From positions 14,951,790-15,015,789 of the forward strand of contig CM039509.1 in NCBI GenBank assembly GCA_022432975.1: DNA of 64,000 nt. Direction: 5' to 3'. Positions 56,452-64,000 of the stretch are shown here, piece after piece. Below the pieces are notes generated by a model, which saw only the letters and a list, made by a program, of their open reading frames with translations, had not been told where the DNA came from and did not search any database. The position numbers and the translations under genes were made by a program. The first letter of the stretch is position 1. Each line of letters starts with the position of its first letter. This DNA comes from Begonia masoniana. Lineage: Eukaryota > Streptophyta > Magnoliopsida > Cucurbitales > Begoniaceae.

Positions 56452-57188
56452 GTGATTTAGAGCAAGGTGAGGACGAGGTTCTTCCACCTGACGAGACTAT
56501 AGTTTGAAGGAGGATGCTCGTGGGAGCGGCTGGCGTAGTCGATGCACATATGACCCGTGGGAGCATAGGTTAAGAATTTTGTGTTTTCTTTTTGGGTTTA
56601 CACGGGTTGATGGGTCATAGAATAGACATGAAATGTATGAGAAATCGTTTAGGATGACTGGTGTCTGGATTATGTAAAAGTTAGGTTTTTATGACGTTGT
56701 TAGCTGCCAACTATTATAGACGAATTGATGTATAGGTTGGAATTTGATGAAATGGTTCGATATTGAGTCTGATAGGTTGAAATGAATAGAAGGATCGGAT
56801 GATTTAAAATGGTTGTGGTTGAGATGAATATGGCGTTTGGGGTGACGGGATTGATGAGTTGAAGTTGAATGTCCGGTGTATGGAGAGGCATTTTAGTGGA
56901 TTGTTGCTGAATAATTTAGGATGGTATGTTGAATATGTGCATTAGGTGGGAAGTTTGAAGAAAAATGGCGAAGGATGGATTTCTGTCGGACGGGTGGTGG
57001 GCGTGGCAGCTAGTGCACGCAGGCAGGCAGAAAGGCGACGAGGGTGCGCGCTGCCTGCCAGGAGAGCAATCGCAAAAAGGGGGCGATAGATCGCAAACTC
57101 TCTGGTTGTCAAGGAGTACCCGATAGTTCGCCCAAAGAGGGCGAACGACGGTAATAAAGGCTAACGCTATAGTTTTCCGAGAGCTAGA

Positions 57189-57220
57189 CGATCGATCGCC
57201 CGAAAGGAGGCGATCGATCG
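57189..57220. repeat. CGATCGATCGCC hairpin
   Basis: Perfect 12-nt arms around an 8-nt loop in the same LTR region as 41623-41653. Neighbouring smaller hairpins are GTTCGCCC-aaa-GAGGGCGAAC near 57126-57146. Confidence 0.9.
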
Positions 57221-57588
57221 GCTACTCAAGGACCGACGATAGCCATTTCACTTTTATGGTTTCGGACAGTTTTGCAATAGGCCTTACACTGTGATTTCCC
57301 TGAGTTTTGCAATGTTCTTTTAAATAGTTTTCAACGTTGTCAACGAATAGATTGTGATTTAGAATTAGAGGATGGTTTGGGTAAGTTCGAAATTAAAGCA
57401 AAATGTCGATAGATAGGAATTGATTGCCGAGGCTATTTTCTAACGAAGAATGAAGGCATGATAAGGGAAATGCAATGTTAATGAAACAAAAATTATGAGA
57501 GCGGCGGAGGGTAGCACATATTGTATGTATGAAGCGCACGACACAGGTTCGTCGGTGACACCGAAGTGGGTCGAGGAGTCACAAAGGG

Positions 57589-58580
57589 GTGTTCAATGTA
57601 GCGAATGGAACGAATTACGGAATTGGAATGATTTCCTTTTCGATTAAGAACACTATAGAGATTAACTTATTGAGGACTAACTTGCTACAAGAAAGGCAAA
57701 GAACGACAATGGAGATTAATTAAGATGGTAGTTAGAACGGTCATTGGTGCGGAAACACCAAGCGGAATAGTTGATTAAGAAATTGTTAAAATTTGAAGAC
57801 ATGTGTTGCTAGAATTGAATTGATGCCAGTTAAGGTATGAAGTTGTATTAAGTATTTAGTTTATAAAATGAGCAGTTTGCAGGAATGTAGTGAGACTGAG
57901 ACTCTAAATAAGAGTTATGAAAATTTTGACGGATATTTTGATACTGTAGTTGATTCAAATTGGCATGACGACTTTGAATAGTTCAAAAATGCCTTGGCTC
58001 CCTAAGAAGTAAGTGAATGGAAATTTATTGACGAAATATTGAAATATAAAGGATATATATGAGTAAAGGAAAAAGCAAACTTGAGGGATATCAATGAAAA
58101 AGCCACCTGGAGGGTATAGTGGAATATCCCACTCAAAGAAAGATGATGTTTGAATGAGAACAAAAAAAATTGTTTTAAGACGATAAGGAATAGAAGATTA
58201 AAGAAAGACAGACACTAAGTATGAATGGAAAATTGAAAGGTTTGACTTCCCAAAAAAAGGAATGAACTTTGGCATGACTTTCAAAGTGAGGTTGGCAAGA
58301 AAGGGAGTCAGCCAATATATATTGAACAATTTTCTGTCATGGAGAAAATAGGAAACTAGTTCCTGAGCTGGGTATTGTCTAATGAGGAGCAATAATGTTA
58401 AGTTATGAAAGGAAAATAGTACGCATTCTTGATTATAGGTTAATGAGTTTCGACCCAACAAGTCTCGTTGGTTAACAGTTGTGTGATGACACTCATACTA
58501 AAGGTGTAAGAGGTGGAGGAAAGATATGCCAATATTTGTGAAGCAAATTTTGAGGAGAAAAGTTAATTAACGGAAGAGAA
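57589..58580. other. Unassigned AT-rich sequence
   Basis: No legible gene, LTR end or primer site. It probably continues the decayed sequence at 54095-54958 into which the solo LTR inserted. Confidence 0.4.
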
Positions 58581-59270
58581 TGTAACACCAAGAAACTCTG
58601 ATAAGATTTAATTTGTTTTCCAGACAGTTTATACTATTAATTACTACTTATGATATTATGAAAGTTTTAATTCCAATTACATGAAGATTAATGCGTAATA
58701 GTAAGAAAATTAACTGAATTAAGGGTACTTTTCTTATGTGGTGGAACGGGTACCTTAAGACTGGAAAAGTGTACGATGGACGACCCGCTATATTCACAAA
58801 GATTTTCCAAACAGAGTAAAAAATTCTTAAGAAAGGTAACACTTTAAAAGTGTATAAAAGAGGTTTGGAGTGAAAAAATGATAAATAGAAGCCAAAAATA
58901 GTCCTGGTGCCACCTTGTAAACCACAAAGTTAAAAAACATGAAGTTCATGTGGCAAAGATTGAGAGCTCTAGAGGTGCAAAAAGCGAGCAAGAGTGTGGC
59001 AACCCCATGCCAGTCTTTCCCAAAAACACATTTTTGTATTTTTTGACATTTTAGGGTTTTCAAATTTCTGTCGAAACTTATAGGATTTCCTAGAGTTTAA
59101 GGATATGTTAGGCTATGTCGAATTATTTTTTTTTTTTTTTTTAGGTTACGTGATCTGTTAAATACTCACTGGTACCAACTTTACCTTAAAATAACCCATA
59201 TTGTTTGAAACTCGCAAGTTGCGTTCTCATTTCTGCAAATGCTCCAAGGTAAGCAGAACCCTAAAAGATT
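58581..59270 (+). mobile_element. LTR fragment, same family as 43462-44023
   Basis: Starts TGTAACACCAAGAAACTC and aligns with 43462 through TTTTTGTATTTTTTGAC. The right limit is not determined; the stretch to 59270 may complete the LTR. Confidence 0.6.
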
Positions 59271-60041
59271 TTATAGTTTATAAGTTTCTATTGCCTAAAG
59301 ACTAAAAAAATAGTTAATCTTATTTGTGAAGATAATTTTAGCAAATTAAACACATGACGTCACAAACAAGAAGCAATTCAGAAATTGATGGAAATAATGA
59401 AAATGGAATGTGATTTTGTAACAATTCAAAATCTTCATGCAAGATGGACAACACGAGGTAAGAATATTATGGTGAAATTGAATGATATGAGAGTCAATCT
59501 CATATGTATCAGTGCACTTCTGAAGACTAAATCATGTGTAATCCAAATAGCATATTCTAGTTATGACACTATAGGGAAAGTAGGTGATGATATCCGAACT
59601 CATATCAACAACCCAATGTACGAAATCTACTCAACGTTAAAAGAAGTCGTTTCCTGCCTGGATACCCCCTGTTCACAAAAGATATAAGCAGCATTATAGC
59701 TTGAATGTGTGCTTTCTAACGAAAAACCGCCCAGACCACAGCAACCCAACAAACCTACAAAATAGAGGTTGACTTCTCATGCATTTGTAGGATCACTACC
59801 CAGTTGGCATTAGAGTTGATATGTCTCAAAGAGAGATGGAAAAAGAAGCTTGCGAAGGGAAAAGGCACCTAAAGTTATCTAACCAATTAATGTTGTATGT
59901 GGTAAAAACGACTAAAAATACTCGGGGCTAAAATGATGGTAAGATAAACCTCACAAATAGTGAAATAGAAAGCTTCGATTAGACAAAGAAATCAATCCAA
60001 GAGGAATATTAACCTAAACTCAAGAGTTTGTATCAGCAGTT
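59271..60041 (+). other. Region with one unrecognised 100-codon frame
   Basis: An open frame at 59385-59687 (MECDFVTIQNLHARWTTRGK ... YSTLKEVVSCLDTPC) has no motif I recognise. Upstream LTR-like sequence suggests retroelement internal remains. Nothing else seen to 60041. Confidence 0.35.
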
Positions 60042-61299
60042 TGTGATGCACGCGAAAATGCAAGTTATGGTACGATGGGTTGGGCCCGTACGAACGGAAC
60101 CCGAATGGTGGTCATCCGCGCGGAGGGGAGCGGAAGGTGAAGGTCATAATGAGGGGGTGTCAAATCAACATCGCTTGGGGAAGTATGTGGAAATGAAACT
60201 ATGTAAAAAAAAACAAGAGGACCCTCCAAACATAGTAAGACACGTTTTGGAGCACAATGACACGGATCCCATAAGACTCCGAATTAAAACGTGTGCTTCG
60301 AGGAGAGCAAGTCCAGGGGGGGTGACGTTATGGGAGTTCTACGCCAAACAAAGCAGTGAGGGGAGGATATTGGGATGTGGCCCCAACCCAGTGCGGACAA
60401 GATCTTGCTTGGATAAAGGGTTCATACAAATGGTACAAGCCTGATACCCAACCGGAACTTGGCCAACCGGAGGCCGTGGGCCCTAGAGGGGAGGTGTTGA
60501 GTGTTGAGGACATGAATATGCAGTATGGGTACAATGGCTGCCACGAACAGAACCGGATGAAGTACGTCTGCGGAGGATGAATGTAAGGTGACAGGTAGGT
60601 AAAAAGGGGGCGTCATAATCCCACATCGCTTGGGCAGTATGTGGAAATGAAACATATGTAAGAGATCCCTCCCAGATAGCAAGACGCTGTTTTTGGAGCA
60701 CGCTGGCAATGGATCCCATAAGAACTCCGAATGTTTTAAAAGGCTTCGCGAGAGCACTTATAGGTGGGGTGAACTTCCGGGAAGGTCCGCACAAAACAAA
60801 AGCCGTGATGGGAGAATATTGGGTTCGGCCAATCCAGAAGCGGACAATTCTGCTGGGAAATGAGGTCGTTAAAAATGGTATCAACGCCTCGTAACAACGG
60901 AAAGAAATGTGGCCACGAGTATGGGGGGCCCACGAGAGGGGTTGGCTGTGATGACCCGAAAGTGCACGTATGGTCGATGGCTGCACGCACCGGAACCCGG
61001 ATGGCAGTACGTCGCCGCGGAGAGCGAGGTGACAGGTCGTAATGCGGGGGTGTCCAATCCTACTCGCTTGGAGAAGTATGTAGAACGAAACATAGTAAGA
61101 GGCCCTCCCAACAAAAGTCCGCGAGTTTTGGGCCCAATTGAAACGGATCCCATAAGAACTCCGAAGTTAAAAGGGCTTCCGCGAGCAATTCCAGTTGGGT
61201 GACTTCTAGAAAGTTTCGCCAAAACAAAGCCAGAGGGGAGGATATTGGGCTACGGCCTCCCCAGAGGGAATATATGGCTGGGGAAAAGGGGGTCGTACA
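60042..61299 (+). mobile_element. Degenerate three-LTR Cassandra array, type C
   Basis: LTRs 60042-60428, 60502-60873 and 60947-61299 are separated by two internal regions with damaged PBS (AATGGTACAAGCC; AATGGTATCAACGCC). The upstream half is a third variant (GTATGG..GATGGCTGC, CGGAACCCGGATGG, GAGGTGACAGGTCG). 5S blocks remain at about 60254-60332, 60712-60790 and 61144-61220 (GGATCCCATAAGA, TCCGAAGTTAAAAG). Small insertions and deletions are far denser than in the other arrays. Flanks CAGTT and CAGGT are not a convincing duplication. Confidence 0.82.
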
Positions 61300-61505
61300 A
61301 GCAGGTCTTGTATCTGTCAGAAAAAACACTCAAATAGTAGGCATACAATCGTCTAAGCAGGAAGAAATATCATTTGGTGATTAAAGACTTCAATTTCCTA
61401 TAAAGTAACGAAGGAGACTTGCGATCTTTAACATATAAAGCACGTAAACATCACGCACATTTCAATGCAATAGCTCATCACTAACTGCTTTTTTTTTTTT
61501 TTTTT
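61300..61505. other. Short spacer ending in an 18-T run at the gap
   Basis: No feature beyond a homopolymer T run (61488-61505) touching the gap. Confidence 0.6.
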
Positions 61506-61605
61506 NNNNNNNNNNNNNNNNNNNNNNNNNNNNNNNNNNNNNNNNNNNNNNNNNNNNNNNNNNNNNNNNNNNNNNNNNNNNNNNNNNNNNNNNNNNNNNN
61601 NNNNN
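61506..61605. other. Assembly gap of exactly 100 N
   Basis: A round 100-base N block normally marks a join of unknown true size. Features across it need not be adjacent in the genome. Confidence 0.98.
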
Positions 61606-61781
61606 GTTACAAGGGTTCTCTTTAATATATATTGATGGTCCATCTTTATTGATTGGGATGGGTTGTTTAGGCTGTACCATGTTATTAAGTTTTCTTATTT
61701 TTTTCTTTGCTTTTAATTTTTTAATTCTATAAAATTTCCTCCCTCAATATTCTTGTCCACATTAATATGCTTCAATTGCAG
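61606..61781 (+). other. Short AT-rich lead-in, probably MTHFR intron
   Basis: Ends in a pyrimidine-rich stretch and ATTGCAG before the exon at 61782, so most likely intronic. Confidence 0.55.
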
Positions 61782-63656
61782 AACCTTGGTTGATGAGGAG
61801 ACCAAAATATCAGATCGTTAACCATGGCGGCGCCTACAATGTTTTTCGCCTTAGAGGATGTTCGCCCAATTTTTTGGTAGTAGACAAGATCTGCCTATAT
61901 ATCACTTAGCATATTGATGTCTGAACGTACAAAGGAGAGGAGAGTCGTAAAACCTCTCTGCTGCCCAAGGACCACAAAATTCAAACTAAAACCAACCCTC
62001 TCCCACCAATAAGTGTTTTAACAAAAGACTCGCATCTCATCTAGATTAAGCCTTGCTGTAAAAAATCACTGTATTTGTTTTGTTCCAGAGAGGCCAAACT
62101 AAACAAAAAGGAATTGCTTTAGTTACCCTCTTCATCTCCCCACTGCCCAACCTGCCTTTCAACAACTCTTGGAATAGAATTTGATATCACCCCAACAAAT
62201 ACCCTCCATTAACAATGTAGAAAGAGATTATATTTTCAAACTCTTTTGGGCCCTTCAAAGTTTTGCACCACAAGCTACAAGCCTACTTTTTCACATTTAG
62301 CCTACAAAACAGCCTTGACTTTATTTGGAATGGTTGATGGTCCATGATATCTGTTTAACTTTAAATTTCTATTACTTTTAAATTTAGCTACTCCATGTAT
62401 TCAACGATTGCAGGGCTAACGTCCTAAGAGTTATATATCAAGAACCATTGGCTGGGAGATACCCACATGGACGATGGTGCGATTCTCGCAATCCATCATA
62501 TGGTGCATTGACTGATTATCAGGTATGTTTTATTATCCAAACTTATATTCTTGGTGGTCTAATTTGAGTTTTAGCTCTTGAAAGTTGGTAGAATGTGCAA
62601 GTATTATTCAACGATATTTTCTCAACCAGCATGGCAGTTTTCAACCATGCTGTTATATTTCTTCCTAATTGGTGTAGAACAATATCAATCTGCTCGTAAG
62701 GAATAGTTTTTTAAATGCAAATAGGAGACAGGTAGTAGTCGACATATAAGCAGAGGACTCTTTTATACTTAATTAATACAAGCCTGACAATATTGAAGAA
62801 CCTAAATGAAAAATTCATATATAATAATTGGAAGTGAAAATCTTTAAATGTAAAAATCTTCTTGATTTCCAAGAAATGCTATTTTATTATATTGCCTATG
62901 CTATAAAATGATAGACCAGTATTTTCTTACCGAGAAATTCTTCTCTTGTTCTCTTAGACTAACGCAAAATTTCCTATATGCAATGCATAATGAAATCAGC
63001 ATGTGGTACGTGGATATCTCATTTAATATGATCATGTAGCATGCAAATGTGTTGAGTACTAAAAAATTGTAATTTCAATCCAGAAAAGTATAAATGAGTA
63101 CCAGAGATCACAAGAAAAGTACAAATAATAAGATAAATTAGTGTTGACTTACAATTCTTTCTGATTAGACAGACACCGAGTGTAGTAATTGTCACATTTG
63201 ATGGTCAGATATCAACTGTCCATTACACTTAATGTTATATTGTAAAAAATCCAGATTGCTTCTCTGCATCTTGCGCTCTAGTTTTCTACACTGGTGATAA
63301 TTCTCTGTTGTTCCTACAGTTTATGCGTCCACGTTCACGTAACAAAAAAGTTCTTGAAGAATGGGTTGTTCCTTTAAAAAATGTCGATGATATACATGAG
63401 GTATAGCTCTGTCTAAGCATGTAACTAATCTCTTTTCAATGATTGTAATAACTAGCGTTCCTCCGAAAATTCGTGCCAGAAATTCTATAGCTACTGCCTT
63501 GGAAATTGAGAAGCAGTCCTTGGTCAGAGCTAGATGGACTTCAACCTGAGACAAAGGTCATCACTGATCGGCTGGAGAAGATTAACTTGAAGGGGTTCCT
63601 TACTATCAATAGTCAACCAGCTGTTAATGGAGAAAGATCTGATACACTAACTGTTG
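61782..63656 (+). pseudogene. MTHFR: Methylenetetrahydrofolate reductase, four internal exons, frame lesions
   Basis: Exons 61782-61876, 62414-62522, 63320-63400 and 63480-63656 all have AG|...|GT borders. They spell conserved plant MTHFR segments: PWRRPT...EDVRPIFW; (W)AN.PKSYISRT / [56 protein letters not shown] then [21 protein letters not shown] is the cytosolic flavoenzyme reducing methylene-THF to methyl-THF for methionine synthesis; these exons cover the end of the catalytic part and the plant C-terminal region. Lesions: one stop (TAA near 61829), several missing single bases in exon 1, two shifts in exon 2 (near 62421 and 62460) and one in exon 4 (near 63505). Exon 3 is intact. Neither the N-terminal catalytic exons nor the following WGGPGGYVYQ-type exon is in the window. 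Either a decaying copy or an unpolished assembly of a real gene. Confidence 0.88.
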
Positions 63657-64000
63657 GTAAGTGGATAGTAACTATTACTGTTTCTTACATTTGTGAGTGT
63701 TCTTTGGATGGGTATCATGTATTGTTTTTTCAAGCTGTACCTTATCTGATAACTTTGTGTGATAGAGTGAGCTCACCAAATGCGAGGAAACATAGGCTGA
63801 TAAGAAATTCTTTAAATTAACTCCATTCCAAGCCTAATCTACGCTGGTGTTTATGACAAAAAGATTTGAATTATCAAGCCTAGGAAACCTAATATCCAGA
63901 GAGTTCTTTTGAGGCTTGTTTCATGGAAACTATTATAATTACAAAGAATGAGGGGGTGGTGAACCCTGAGGAAACTGAAGGTTGTAGCCTTCTAGATATT
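63657..64000 (+). other. Probable MTHFR intron, no exon seen
   Basis: Starts GTAAGT after the exon at 63656. The next expected MTHFR exon is not visible before the window end. Confidence 0.55.

Larger units (their letters stand above)
54959..57583 (+). mobile_element. Solo LTR (2625 bp), TSD AAGGA/AAGGG
   Basis: Starts TGTAACACCCG, ends TCGAGGAGTCACA. Flanks AAGGA (54954-54958) and AAGGG (57584-57588) differ at one base. Like 39219, its first ~200 bp appear duplicated (second copy near 55120-55320: TTTTTAACCCTATAGTGGTTTAATTCGTA). It has the GC-rich CGATCGAT hairpin tract at 57000-57235. Confidence 0.87.

Noticed and set aside
60028..61222. Several 90-170 codon frames on both strands
   Set aside because: All are shadows of Cassandra LTRs; the same phrases recur wherever those LTRs occur.

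Overview
This is repeat-dense nuclear DNA of a flowering plant, probably a eudicot. The evidence is Ty3/gypsy chromoviruses with 2-4 kb LTRs, 5S-carrying Cassandra-type miniature LTR elements, a MuDR-like DNA transposon, and exons of a plant-type methylenetetrahydrofolate reductase (MTHFR) at the far right. I could not narrow the species. The DNA is AT-rich, and a 100-N assembly gap lies at 61506-61605.

Layout. 1-10305: one chromovirus (Tekay/Del-like) from mid 5' LTR to the end of the 3' LTR, with broken gag-pol and a 2.56 kb solo LTR inside integrase. 10306-13522: old minus-strand gypsy debris. 13532-20364: a complete MULE with 9-bp target duplication, ~0.6 kb TIRs made of palindrome arrays, a transposase gene, and a convergent decayed second gene. 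20374-26000: a copia relic split by a solo LTR. 26001-26863: a complete Cassandra TRIM. 26864-36981: LTR and gag debris split by a 4.2 kb solo LTR that holds about 65 copies of a 35-bp minisatellite. 36982-42086: two adjacent solo LTRs. 43462-52854: a nest of Cassandra arrays in both orientations, with an LTR inside a Cassandra LTR and a further LTR inside that. 52855-59270: LTR relics and another solo LTR. 60042-61299: a third, degenerate three-LTR Cassandra array. 61782-63656: four MTHFR exons with frame lesions.

There is little functional gene content. The transposase gene and MTHFR are the only host-like or near-intact coding loci, and both carry single-base lesions. Eight solo LTRs are bounded by 5-bp target duplications (six perfect, two with one or two mismatches) against one full-length long-LTR element, so LTR-LTR recombination has been very active.

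The most interesting signal is in the long LTRs themselves. All nine whole LTRs, and at least one relic, share an intron-like layout: CAG|GTAAGT (GAG|GTAAGT in two) to TGTAG|GT, usually 480-680 nt. A small hairpin lies just after the donor and another about 20-35 nt before the acceptor. The stem sequences change between families while pairing is kept, which is covariation visible by eye.
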